From assembly GCF_003789055.1 (NCBI RefSeq), contig NZ_ML119083.1, positions 186,001-250,000 of the forward strand: a stretch of DNA of 64,000 nucleotides, in the 5' to 3' direction. Within the stretch, counting starts at the first letter, position 1; the number at the start of each line of letters is the position of its first letter. A program made the translations under genes and the position numbers. A model generated the notes under the pieces. That model ran no database searches. It saw nothing but the letters and a program-made list of their open reading frames with translations, and was not told the origin of the DNA. Source of the DNA: Histidinibacterium lentulum. GTDB lineage: Bacteria; Pseudomonadota; Alphaproteobacteria; Rhodobacterales; Rhodobacteraceae. This document shows positions 53,716-61,676 of this stretch, one piece after another.

Positions 53716-55473
53716 TCAGCGGTTCAGAACGGTCCTGAGCACCCGGCGCAGCTCCGCGCCGGGATCGCCGGATACGGTTTCCGCCCGCCAGGCGACATGC
53801 TGGTCGGGCCGGACGAGCAGGCAGCCCGAATCGCCGATCTCCCGCGCCCGGGCCCAGTCGCCGGTATGATCCACGATCTTGCGCCGGGGGCCAATCAGAT
53901 GCACCCCGATGTCCAGCCCGAACTCCGGCCCCACCTCGGCCGCGGCGGCTTCCCAGCCCTCACCGCCGATGCCGGTGAAGATCGTGAACCGGCCCTTGCC
54001 GCAGAGATCGAGGGTGGAGTGCTTCTCCCCGGTCAGGTGGTCGAAGAGCCAGACATGGGGGATGCGCGCCCCGGGCCATGTGGTGGGTTGATAATGCAGA
54101 TCGGCGTCGAGCTCGAAGGCCGGCTCGATCTGGCCGTCCGTCGCCACGGCGCAACTGCGGTAGCGCTGGTTCATCTCGACGCCGTGGGCGTCGAATTCGT
54201 ACTTCTTGAAGGCGATCGCCTCGCGGATCGCCTCGCGCTGCTTCTCCGCCTCGGGGCCGGTATCGCAGCGGGCCTCGAGGTTCTTCTGCATCACCTCGGG
54301 CTTCACCCCCTCGGCCATGCCCAGCGCCTGGAAGATCGGGCCGAACTCGCCGATGGACTGGTTCGCGCGGGTGACGATCTGCTTCGCCACCGGCGCGCGC
54401 TCCTCGGAATAGCTGTCGAGAAGGCCCGGCCCCGCCTGCCCCTTCAGCACGGCGGCCAGTTTCCACGCGAGGTTGAAGCCGTCCTGAATCGAGGTGTTGG
54501 ACCCCAGCCCGTTCGACGGCGGATGCCGGTGCGCGGCGTCGCCCATGATGAAGACGCGCCCGTTCTGCATGTGGGTCGCGTACATGTCGTTCACGGTCCA
54601 GACGCTGGCCCCCAGAAGCTCGATCTCCAGCTCCGGGTCGCCCACGAGCTGCCGCGCCACCTGCGTAGCCATTGCTGCGTCCACCTCGGGCGCGGGCTGG
54701 GTGATGTCGTAGCCCCAGACGATCAGCCACTCGTCCCAGGGCCGGACCATGCGCACCAGACCCATCCCGATCCCGCCCACGTCGGCGCCGGGCTGCATCA
54801 CCCAGTAGAGCACGGACGGGCGATGCGCGACGAAACGCGAGAGATCCGCGCGAAAGAGGATGTTCATCGACCCGCCGACGCCCATCTTGCCTTCGAAGGG
54901 CAGGCCCGCGTGCTCCGCCACCGCCGAATTGCCGCCATCGGCGCCGACGAGGTATTTCGAGCGGATCGTCAGCGTCTCCCCGGTCAGCCGGTCCCGGCAG
55001 GTGGTCGTGACCCCGTCCGCGTCCTGCTCGTGGCTGACGTATTCCGTCGACATCCGCGCCTGCGTCCCGCGCGAACAGGCGGTCTTGAACAGCAGCGGCT
55101 CCATGTAGGTCTGCGGCAGGTCGTTCATGAAGGTGGGGCTCGACAGGACATGCTCCGCCTTCGACAGGGGATGGTTGCCCCAGCTCTTCATGCGCCCGAT
55201 CTCTTCGCCCGCGAGGCTTTCGCAGAAGATGTTCTCGCCCATCAGCTCCTGCTGGGTGGCGTGCATGTAGGCCTCGTCCTCCACCTCGCGGCCGAGATCG
55301 CGCAGGACCTCCATCGTGCGCTGGTTGGTGATGTGCGCCCGCGGGGTGTTGGCGAGCCAGCGGTAGCGGTTGATCGCCATGTTCTCCACGCCGTAGCTCG
55401 ACAGCAGCGCCGCGGTGGCGGATCCCGCCGGCCCGGTGCCGATGATCAGAACGTCGGTCTCTATTCTGGCCAT
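53716..55473 (-). CDS. FAD-dependent aromatic hydroxylase (phenol 2-monooxygenase/TfdB/resorcinol hydroxylase-like)
   Basis: A 585-residue class A flavoprotein monooxygenase. It has the FAD Rossmann motif IIGTGPAGSATAALL (G12, G14, G17), the GADGGNS motif, and the third FAD site FIMGDAAHRHPPSNGLGSNTSIQDGFNLAWKL. A C-terminal thioredoxin-like domain gives the length seen in phenol, chlorophenol and resorcinol hydroxylases. In this operon it should hydroxylate a phenolic compound to hydroxyquinol. AGGGAGG upstream of the ATG at 55473 fixes the start; only 2 bases separate it from the livM-type stop. Confidence 0.9.
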   Translation of the reverse strand: MARIETDVLIIGTGPAGSATAALLSSYGVENMAINRYRWLANTPRAHITNQRTMEVLRDLGREVEDEAYMHATQQELMGENIFCESLAGEEIGRMKSWGNHPLSKAEHVLSSPTFMNDLPQTYMEPLLFKTACSRGTQARMSTEYVSHEQDADGVTTTCRDRLTGETLTIRSKYLVGADGGNSAVAEHAGLPFEGKMGVGGSMNILFRADLSRFVAHRPSVLYWVMQPGADVGGIGMGLVRMVRPWDEWLIVWGYDITQPAPEVDAAMATQVARQLVGDPELEIELLGASVWTVNDMYATHMQNGRVFIMGDAAHRHPPSNGLGSNTSIQDGFNLAWKLAAVLKGQAGPGLLDSYSEERAPVAKQIVTRANQSIGEFGPIFQALGMAEGVKPEVMQKNLEARCDTGPEAEKQREAIREAIAFKKYEFDAHGVEMNQRYRSCAVATDGQIEPAFELDADLHYQPTTWPGARIPHVWLFDHLTGEKHSTLDLCGKGRFTIFTGIGGEGWEAAAAEVGPEFGLDIGVHLIGPRRKIVDHTGDWARAREIGDSGCLLVRPDQHVAWRAETVSGDPGAELRRVLRTVLNR

Positions 55474-55475
55474 GC

Positions 55476-56534
55476 TCAGCCCTCCCTGCCCTTCAGTGCC
55501 CCGCCGGCCAGCCTGCGCCGCACGGGAAAGAGTTGAATGCCCGTCCGTTCGGACAGCAGCCCCCAGAGCCCGCGCGGCGCGAACAGCATCACCCCGATCC
55601 CGATGAGCCCGAGCAGCATCAGGTACCAGGCGCCGTAATCGGCGAAGAGGCTCTGGAGGAGAAAGAACACGAGGACGCCGATGATCGGCCCCTCGATGGT
55701 GCCGAGTCCGCCGATCACCACGATGAAGATCACGTAGGCGGTCCAGTCGGTGACGCTGAAGGCGGCATCGGGGGAGATGCGGCCCTTCTGCAGGTAGATG
55801 AGCCCGCCCGCGAGCCCGGTGCCGAAGGCGGAGGTCAGGAAGACCACCCATTTCATCCGCCCCGCATCCACGCCCACGGACCGCGCCGCCTCCTCGTTGT
55901 CGCGCACGGCGGCAAGGGCGAGGCCCCGGCGCGTGCGCAGCAGCCAGTAGATGCCCGCGATGGTGGCCACGACGAGGATCAGCGCCAGCCAGTAGGCAAG
56001 GATGTCGCGCGCCTCGCTCGCCCGGACATCGAGGGCGGTCTCGATGGTCGGGACGAGCATCATCTCGGCCACCGCCTCGCGCGGCAACGAGGTGCCCGTA
56101 CCGCCACCCACCGCGCGCCATTGCGCGACCGAGAGCCGGCAGACCTCGGCGATGACCCAGGTTCCGATGGCGAAATAGGCGCCCTGAAGGCGGAAGGCGA
56201 AGACGGAGATCGGCACGGCGAGCACCACCGCGACCAGCCCCGCGATCAGGATCGAGACCACCGGATCGACGCCATAGAGGATCACCGCGCCATAAAGCGC
56301 GTAGGCCCCGAGCCCGACGAAGGCCTGCTGTCCCACGGAGACGAGCCCGCCATAGCCCGCGAGCAGGTTCCAGAACTGCGCGAGCGTCAGCATGGTCAGG
56401 ATGAAGAACAGGTCCTGGATCGTGCCGCGCCCCACGAAGAGCGGCGCGAGCGCCAGCCCCGCCACGAGGATGAGCGCGCCCCAGAAGGCCGTCCGCGAGG
56501 CGCGGGTGCGCGTGGTGACGGTATAGACGCTCAC
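55476..56534 (-). CDS. Branched-chain-amino-acid-type ABC importer permease (LivM)
   Basis: A 352-residue permease of the HAAT family with about nine or ten helices. WNLLAGYGGLVSVGQQAFVGLGAYALY, FRLQGAYFAIGTWVIAEVCRL, LLRTRRGLALAAVRDNEEAARSVGVDAGRMKWVVFLTSAFGTGLAGGLIY and VVIGGLGTIEGPIIG are diagnostic. The start is a GTG (complement of 56532-56534) sharing four bases with the livH stop (GTGA). Linked catabolic enzymes suggest an aromatic or related organic solute as cargo, not amino acids. Confidence 0.92.
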   Translation of the reverse strand: MSVYTVTTRTRASRTAFWGALILVAGLALAPLFVGRGTIQDLFFILTMLTLAQFWNLLAGYGGLVSVGQQAFVGLGAYALYGAVILYGVDPVVSILIAGLVAVVLAVPISVFAFRLQGAYFAIGTWVIAEVCRLSVAQWRAVGGGTGTSLPREAVAEMMLVPTIETALDVRASEARDILAYWLALILVVATIAGIYWLLRTRRGLALAAVRDNEEAARSVGVDAGRMKWVVFLTSAFGTGLAGGLIYLQKGRISPDAAFSVTDWTAYVIFIVVIGGLGTIEGPIIGVLVFFLLQSLFADYGAWYLMLLGLIGIGVMLFAPRGLWGLLSERTGIQLFPVRRRLAGGALKGREG

Positions 56535-57397
56535 CGGCCGCCCCCCTGCGGGAAGAGGCCCCGAGGCTTGACGAGCAGGACGAGCAGGAAGGCGATGTGC
56601 CCCGCGAGGATCTGCCATTCGGGATTGATCGCCGCGCCCACGGTCTGCGCCACGCCGATGATGATGCCGCCCGCGAGCGTGCCCCAGAGGCTGCCGAGGC
56701 CCCCGATGATCACCGCCTCGAAGGCGTAGATCAGCCGCGCCGGCCCCGCCGAGGGATCGAAGTTCGCGCGCGTGCCGAGGTAGAGTGCGGCGATCGTGAC
56801 GACGAGCATGGCGACGGCGGTCGCTGTTGCGAAGACCCGGTCGGGCCGGATGCCCATGAGGCTTGCCGTCACCTGATCGTCCGACGTGGCCCGGAACGCC
56901 CGCCCGATGGCGGTGCGATAGAAGAGCTGGTTCAGCCCGACGATGACGAGGACCGCCGAGGCGAAGGTGATCAGCGGCAGCACCCCCACCGTGACCGGCC
57001 CGAGATCGACAGAGGCGGTTTCCAGCGCGCCCATGGAGATGCGCTGGCTGTCGGCCGAGAAGGACTCGAGCAGGGCGTTCTGGATCACCACCGACAGTCC
57101 GAAGGTCACCAGAAGCGGCGGCAGGATGTCGTCGCCCAGGGTGCGGTTCAGCACGACCTTCTGCAGGAGCCACCCGAGGGCGAACATGACCGGCGCGGCC
57201 ACGAGCGCGGCGAGGAACGGGTTCACCCCCAGCACCGAGACGACGACAAGGATCAGGTAGGCGCCGAAGACGATGAGATCGCCATGGGCGAGGTTCACGA
57301 GCCGCATGATCCCGAAGACGAGGCTGAGGCCGGCCGCGAAAAGCGCGTAGAGCCCGCCGAGGAGAACCCCCTGGACCAGGGTATCGAGGCCGATCAT
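56531..57397 (-). CDS. Branched-chain-amino-acid-type ABC importer permease (LivH)
   Basis: A 288-residue HAAT permease. MIGLDTLVQGVLLGGLYALFAAGLSLVFGIMRLVNLAHGDLIVFGAYLI is the standard LivH N-terminus, and GRAFRATSDDQVTASLMGI and IIGGLGSLWGTLAGGIIIG are also typical. GGAGCAGG lies shortly before the ATG at 57397. Between livF (upstream) and this gene lie 229 bases with four perfect hairpins, the only large gap in the operon. Confidence 0.93.
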   Translation of the reverse strand: MIGLDTLVQGVLLGGLYALFAAGLSLVFGIMRLVNLAHGDLIVFGAYLILVVVSVLGVNPFLAALVAAPVMFALGWLLQKVVLNRTLGDDILPPLLVTFGLSVVIQNALLESFSADSQRISMGALETASVDLGPVTVGVLPLITFASAVLVIVGLNQLFYRTAIGRAFRATSDDQVTASLMGIRPDRVFATATAVAMLVVTIAALYLGTRANFDPSAGPARLIYAFEAVIIGGLGSLWGTLAGGIIIGVAQTVGAAINPEWQILAGHIAFLLVLLVKPRGLFPQGGGR

Positions 57398-57442
57398 CGC
57401 ACCTGCTCCCACGAGTTCCGTCTGGAGATGCCCCGGGGAGGT

Positions 57443-57560
57443 CCGGAGGGGCAACGCCCCTCCGGCGGGTCGGCGCCAAAGGCGCCGAAACCCTCATGCA
57501 TCCAAGAGAAGCGGTTTCGCCGCGCTGCGCGCGGCGATCCGCCGGGGGCTCCGCCCCCGG
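57443..57560 (-). repeat. Array of four perfect hairpins between livF and livH
   Basis: Four stem-loops with perfect arms in 118 bases: CCGGAGGGGC/GCCCCTCCGG (57443-57465, loop AAC), TCGGCGCC/GGCGCCGA (57470-57488, loop AAA), TCGCCGCGC/GCGCGGCGA (57517-57537, loop TGC), and CCGGGGGC/GCCCCCGG (57542-57560, loop TCC). The last one is followed by the GGGATATTT repeat. All lie inside one operon, so they may stop part of the transcripts, mark an RNA processing point, or protect upstream mRNA from decay, lowering permease and enzyme expression relative to the upstream genes. Confidence 0.75.
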
Positions 57561-57590
57561 ACCCCCGGGATATTTCCGGCCCAAAGAAGG
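57561..57590. repeat. Dispersed intergenic repeat, copy 2
   Basis: The ACCCCCGGGATATTTCCGGCC core followed by a CAAAGAAGG tail is nearly identical to copy 1 at 24867-24894 and again abuts a G-run/C-run hairpin. No transposase or target-site duplication is seen, so it is a small repeat, not an insertion sequence. Confidence 0.6.
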
Positions 57591-57626
57591 ACGGGCGCGG
57601 GACATCGCACCGAACGGCGGGACGGA

Positions 57627-58424
57627 TCATGCGGCGGCTCCGAAATAGGCGGCGTGGATGTCGTCGCGGCTGATCGTGTCGGGGCGGCCCTCGAGGGTCA
57701 CGCGGCCCTCCATCATGCAGTAGACCCGATCGGCGACCGCGAGCGCCTGGCCGATGTCCTGTTCGACGATGATGACGCTGGCGCCGGTCTCGCGGATCCT
57801 CGGCAGGGCCGCGTAGATGTCGCGGATCACCACCGGGGCGAGGCCGAGGCTGATTTCGTCGCAGAGGAGGATGTCGGGGTTCGACATCAGCGCGCGCCCG
57901 ATGGCGACCATCTGCTGCTGCCCGCCGGACAGAGCGGTCCCCGGGGATCGGCGCCTCTCGCGCAGGATGGGGAAGAGGTCGTAGACCGTCTCCAGCGACC
58001 AGTGGCCGCTGCCGTCGTGATCGCCCGCCATCGCGGCCGGATCGGGACCGCCGGTCAGCCGCGCGAAAAGGCTGTCGATCCGGTCGCCGAGGTCGCGGCC
58101 GCCCTTGTGCTGGGCGCCGATCAGGAGGTTCTCCTCGACGGTGAGCGACGGGAAGAGGCGGCGCCCCTCCGGCACCATCGCGATGCCGCGCTTCATGATC
58201 GTGTCGGCGGGCAGGTGGCCGATCCCGGTCCCCGCGTGCAGGATCTGGTCGCGCGCGCTGCGCAGCACCCCGGTGATGGCACGCATCAGCGTGGTCTTGC
58301 CCGCGCCGTTGGCGCCGATGATGGCCACCGTCTCGCCGCGCGCGAGGGTGATGTCGACGCCGAAGAGCGCCTGGAAATCGCCGTAGAAGGCGGTGAGGCC
58401 CCTGGTCTCGAGCAGCGCGGTCAT
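57627..58424 (-). CDS. Branched-chain-amino-acid-type ABC importer ATPase (LivF) with an insertion
   Basis: A 265-residue ATPase: Walker A GANGAGKTT, signature LSGGQQQM, Walker B ILLCDEISLGLAP and the LivF-type IIVEQDIGQALAVADRVYCMMEGRV. Normal LivF proteins have about 235 residues. The extra length lies between the Q-loop region (FPSLTVEENLLIGA) and the signature, where a stretch including LTGGPDPAAMAGDHDGSGHW is unusual. The start ATG overlaps the livG stop by 4 bases. Confidence 0.9.
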   Translation of the reverse strand: MTALLETRGLTAFYGDFQALFGVDITLARGETVAIIGANGAGKTTLMRAITGVLRSARDQILHAGTGIGHLPADTIMKRGIAMVPEGRRLFPSLTVEENLLIGAQHKGGRDLGDRIDSLFARLTGGPDPAAMAGDHDGSGHWSLETVYDLFPILRERRRSPGTALSGGQQQMVAIGRALMSNPDILLCDEISLGLAPVVIRDIYAALPRIRETGASVIIVEQDIGQALAVADRVYCMMEGRVTLEGRPDTISRDDIHAAYFGAAA

Positions 58425-59140
58425 ATCTCGATCCCGAGGTAGATCTCGCGCACCTCGCGGCTGGCCATGATCTCCGCCGGGTCGCCGAGACCGATGACCC
58501 TGCCGAAATCCAGCACCAGCAGCCGTTCGACCACGCTGTTGAGCGCGTGCAGGACGTGTTCGATCCAGATGATCGTCACTCCCTCGGCGTGGATCGCCCG
58601 GATGGTGGCCACGAGCGCCTGGCATTCGCCCTCGGTCAGCCCACCCGCGATCTCGTCGAGCAGCAGGAGCCGGGGCCCGGTGGCGAGGGCGCGCGCCAGT
58701 TCCAGCCGCTTGCGTTCGAGGAGCGACAGCCGCCCGGCCTCGGCATTCGCCTTCGGCAGCAGGCCCGTGCGCTCCAGCACCTCGGCGCAGGGGTCGCGCA
58801 TGTCGCGTTCGCGGGCCGCGCGGCCGTGGGTCGCGGCGACCAGCAGGTTCTCGAAGACGGTCAGCTTCTGGAAGGGCTGGGGAATCTGGAAGGATCGGCC
58901 GATCCCCGCGCGGACCCGGGCCATGGCGGGCTCGCGGGTCACGTCGCGGCCGTTGAGGCGGATGGTCCCGGCGTCGGGCAGGATATTGCCGGTCACGAGG
59001 TTGAAGAGCGTCGACTTGCCCGCGCCGTTGGGGCCGATGATGCCCAGCGCCTGCCCCTCGGGCACGTCGAAGGAGACGTCGTCGGTCACCTTCAGGGACC
59101 CGAAGCTCTTCGACACGGAGTCGAGGGACAGGACGGTCAT
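58421..59140 (-). CDS. Branched-chain-amino-acid-type ABC importer ATPase (LivG)
   Basis: A 239-residue ATPase: Walker A GPNGAGKST, RVRAGIGRSFQIPQPF (Q-loop), Walker B LLLLDEIAGGLTEGE and switch region WIEHVLHALNSV. The signature reads LSLLERKR and not LSGGQ; degenerate signatures are common in one LivG subgroup. GGGAG lies five bases before the ATG at 59140. It is coupled to livF by a 4-base overlap. Confidence 0.92.
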   Translation of the reverse strand: MTVLSLDSVSKSFGSLKVTDDVSFDVPEGQALGIIGPNGAGKSTLFNLVTGNILPDAGTIRLNGRDVTREPAMARVRAGIGRSFQIPQPFQKLTVFENLLVAATHGRAARERDMRDPCAEVLERTGLLPKANAEAGRLSLLERKRLELARALATGPRLLLLDEIAGGLTEGECQALVATIRAIHAEGVTIIWIEHVLHALNSVVERLLVLDFGRVIGLGDPAEIMASREVREIYLGIEI

Positions 59141-59212
59141 GGGCTCTCCCGGCGGCCTCACGGCGCCGCTGATGGTCGGATGATCGCGCCCGGACCGAGC
59201 CGGGCGCGCAGG

Positions 59213-60490
59213 TCAGGCGGGGATCTCTTCCATCGTGCCGCCCGTGGGCACGTCCGGGGCGGTCTGGTTGTCGACGATCACGAGGTCGTAGCCGCCCCCC
59301 TCGCGCAGGCGCCACTGACCGCCCACGAGGGGTGTCTTGGCCACGTTCCGCGCCGCGAAGGGCGGCAGGCCCGCGCCGTTCCACGAGAGCGGACCGACGA
59401 TGGTGGCCATGTCCGTCGCTGCGATGGCCTCGGACACGGCATCCGGATCGCCGCTGTCGGAGACCCGGCCCATGACGTTCGCCGCAACTTCGAACAGCGC
59501 GTGCACGAAACCGATGGGCTGCGTCCACTGGCGGCCGGTCGCCTCGGTGAAGCCCGTGGCGAGGTCGCCCGCCGACATGCCGTTGAGCGACGAGGCGAAC
59601 GGATGCGAGGGCGACCACCAGACCTCGGACGAGAGGTTGTGCCCGGCGTCGCCCAGCGTTTCCACCGCCTGGGGAAACAGGATCGCCTTGCCGATGGAGG
59701 CGGCCTTTGGGGTGAAGCCCTGCTGCTTGGCCTGGGTCCAGAATGTCGTGAAGTCGGGCGGGATCACGACGCCCGTGACGATCTCCACCGCGTTGTTGCG
59801 GAAGGCGTTGATCTGGGCGGTGAAGTCGTCCGTCAGGTTCTGGTAGCGGCCGGTATCGGTCAGGGTGTAGCCGAGTTCGTCGAGCACCGGCGGGAAGCCC
59901 ACCACCGGGTCGCCCCAGGCGTTGCCGTCGCCGTCGTTCGGGAAGAGTGCGCCCACCGATCTGTTGGTGTCGAGCTGCGCCCACATGTTGGTGAAGACGG
60001 CGATGACGTCCTCGAGGCCCCAGAAGAAGTGGTAGGAATAGTTGAACGGTTGCCAGGTCTCCGGCGCACCCGGGTTGCCCTGCTGGCCGATGAACCAGGG
60101 CTGCCAGGGCGCGACGGTGGAGATGCAGGGGACCTCCTCGAACTCGCAGGTGGTGGTCACCGGGTTCGTCGTCTCTGGGGTGGAAGCCACGAGCATCAGG
60201 TCGATGCCGTCGTCCACGATCAGTTCCTGCGCCACTTCGGCGGCCCGGTTCGGGTTCGACTGGCTGTCCTTGACGATTACCTCGAAGTTCTGGCCCGCCT
60301 CGGTGGCCGCGAAGCCGTCGAGGATGAAGCGGTCGGCCTCGGCGAAGGCGGCGAGGGGGCCGGACTGGGGCGTGACATAGCCCACGCGGATGCGGGCGCC
60401 CTGGGCGATGGCCGGCGCGGCCAGAGGGCCCGCGGCAAGCGCGAAGCCCGAGGCGGCGGTGCCCTTGAGCAGTTTGCGGCGTGTCAGCAT
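59213..60490 (-). CDS. ABC importer substrate-binding protein (LivJ/family 6 type), Tat-exported
   Basis: A 425-residue periplasmic receptor with a twin-arginine signal (TRRKLLKGTAASGFALAAGPLAAPAIAQ). The mature part starts IRVGYVTPQSGPLAAFAEADRF, and LIVDDGIDLMLVASTPETTNPV matches the Peripla_BP_6 family. Tat export is frequent in this family in alphaproteobacteria. Its position between maleylacetate reductase and livG, in one operon with ring-degrading enzymes, suggests an aromatic or heterocyclic ligand. Confidence 0.92.
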   Translation of the reverse strand: MLTRRKLLKGTAASGFALAAGPLAAPAIAQGARIRVGYVTPQSGPLAAFAEADRFILDGFAATEAGQNFEVIVKDSQSNPNRAAEVAQELIVDDGIDLMLVASTPETTNPVTTTCEFEEVPCISTVAPWQPWFIGQQGNPGAPETWQPFNYSYHFFWGLEDVIAVFTNMWAQLDTNRSVGALFPNDGDGNAWGDPVVGFPPVLDELGYTLTDTGRYQNLTDDFTAQINAFRNNAVEIVTGVVIPPDFTTFWTQAKQQGFTPKAASIGKAILFPQAVETLGDAGHNLSSEVWWSPSHPFASSLNGMSAGDLATGFTEATGRQWTQPIGFVHALFEVAANVMGRVSDSGDPDAVSEAIAATDMATIVGPLSWNGAGLPPFAARNVAKTPLVGGQWRLREGGGYDLVIVDNQTAPDVPTGGTMEEIPA

Positions 60491-60521
60491 CTCGTGTTCC
60501 TCCCTTGAGATGACTTGCGCG

Positions 60522-61595
60522 TCAGGTGCCCGGCGCGCGGCCGCCCCAGGCGGCGTCGAGCAGCGCCCGGATGCCGTCCCGGTTCACGGGGGCGGGATTC
60601 CAGTAGGGTTTCGTCACCGCGAGATCGGCGGCGCGGTCGAGATCGGCTTCGGAGAGGCCGAGGTCCCTCAGCGCGAGCGGGGCGCCCGCGCGCGTCGCGA
60701 AGGCATGGAGCGCGGCGCCGGGTTCCGTGCCACCGAAGATCCGGGCGACCGGCGCCAGCAGGTCCGGCACGGCCGCCGCATTGTAGGCGATGGCGTGGGG
60801 CAGGACGATGGCATGGGTTTCGGCATGGGGCAGGTCGAACGACCCCCCGAGCGTGTGGCAAAGCTTGTGGTGCAGCGCCATGCCCACCTGGCCCAACACC
60901 GTGCCGCAGAGCCAGGCGCCGTAAAGCGTCTCTCCCCGGGCGGCGAGGTCGTCCGGCGCCTCCAGCACGCGCGGCAGGGCGGAGGCGAAGGCGCGCATCC
61001 CCTCGACGGCGAGCGCGGTGGAGAGCGGATTGCGGTCCTGGGCATAGAGCGCCTCGGCCGCATGGGCGATGGCGTTGAGCGCGCTCGTCACGGTCATTGC
61101 GAGAGGCAGCGTCGCCACCAGCTCGGCATCGTAGAGGATCACCTCGGGCTGCACCTTCGCGTCGCTGAGCGTGGTCTTCACCCCGTTCTCGGTCTGGCCG
61201 AGGATAGGCGTCGCCTCGCTGCCGGCGTAGGTGGTGGGCACAACGATCTGCGGCAGGTCGGTGCGATAGGCGATGGCCTTGCCGAGCCCGATGGTGGAGC
61301 CGCCCCCGACAGCGACGACGCAATCGGCGCCGATCTCGGCGACATGGGCCATGGCCTCCTCGGTGACGGCGACCGGCGTGTGCATCGCTGCGCGGGAGAA
61401 AACGCCTGCGGCGCGGCTGCCCAGGTCCTCGGCGATCGCCATGGCACTGTCGGACTGGGGCGGCGTGGACAGCACGAGCGCGCGGGTCAGGCCCAGTCGG
61501 TCCAGTTCAGCCGCCACCTCGCGGCGCACCCCGGGCGCGAAGCGGACCCGCACGGCGGCGCTGCGCGCGGTGAATTCGGGCTGAAAGTAGGACAT
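60522..61595 (-). CDS. Maleylacetate reductase (iron-containing alcohol dehydrogenase family)
   Basis: A 357-residue NAD(P)H-dependent enzyme reducing maleylacetate to 3-oxoadipate. Cofactor motif AVGGGSTIGLGKAIA (about 95-109), VVPTTYAGSEATPI, and the metal-site region MALHHKLCHTLGGSFDLPHAETHAIVLPH are characteristic of maleylacetate reductases. AAGGGAG seven bases before the ATG at 61595 decides the start. It is the first gene of the catabolic operon, and its upstream region holds the LysR palindrome. Confidence 0.93.
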   Translation of the reverse strand: MSYFQPEFTARSAAVRVRFAPGVRREVAAELDRLGLTRALVLSTPPQSDSAMAIAEDLGSRAAGVFSRAAMHTPVAVTEEAMAHVAEIGADCVVAVGGGSTIGLGKAIAYRTDLPQIVVPTTYAGSEATPILGQTENGVKTTLSDAKVQPEVILYDAELVATLPLAMTVTSALNAIAHAAEALYAQDRNPLSTALAVEGMRAFASALPRVLEAPDDLAARGETLYGAWLCGTVLGQVGMALHHKLCHTLGGSFDLPHAETHAIVLPHAIAYNAAAVPDLLAPVARIFGGTEPGAALHAFATRAGAPLALRDLGLSEADLDRAADLAVTKPYWNPAPVNRDGIRALLDAAWGGRAPGT

Positions 61596-61639
61596 GATCG
61601 TCTCCCTTGACCGGCTGCTACCATGCAATTCGAGGGAAC

Positions 61640-61662
61640 TTGATCCGATCTGTGCGGATCAA
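61640..61662. promoter_or_regulatory. Candidate LysR operator in the divergent promoter region
   Basis: Perfect 8-base arms TTGATCCG and CGGATCAA flank a 7-base spacer. The site lies 44 bases before the maleylacetate reductase start codon and 14 bases before the LysR start codon, the usual arrangement for a LysR regulator that activates the divergent operon and represses itself. Confidence 0.7.
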
Positions 61663-61676
61663 TATACCATCGCGTT

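Noticed and set aside
57394-57630. Small minus-strand open frame (78 codons) between livF and livH
   Set aside because: It runs through the four hairpins and the dispersed repeat. Its peptide (FFGPEISRGSGG) arises from the repeat and recurs antisense after gltB, so it is not a gene.
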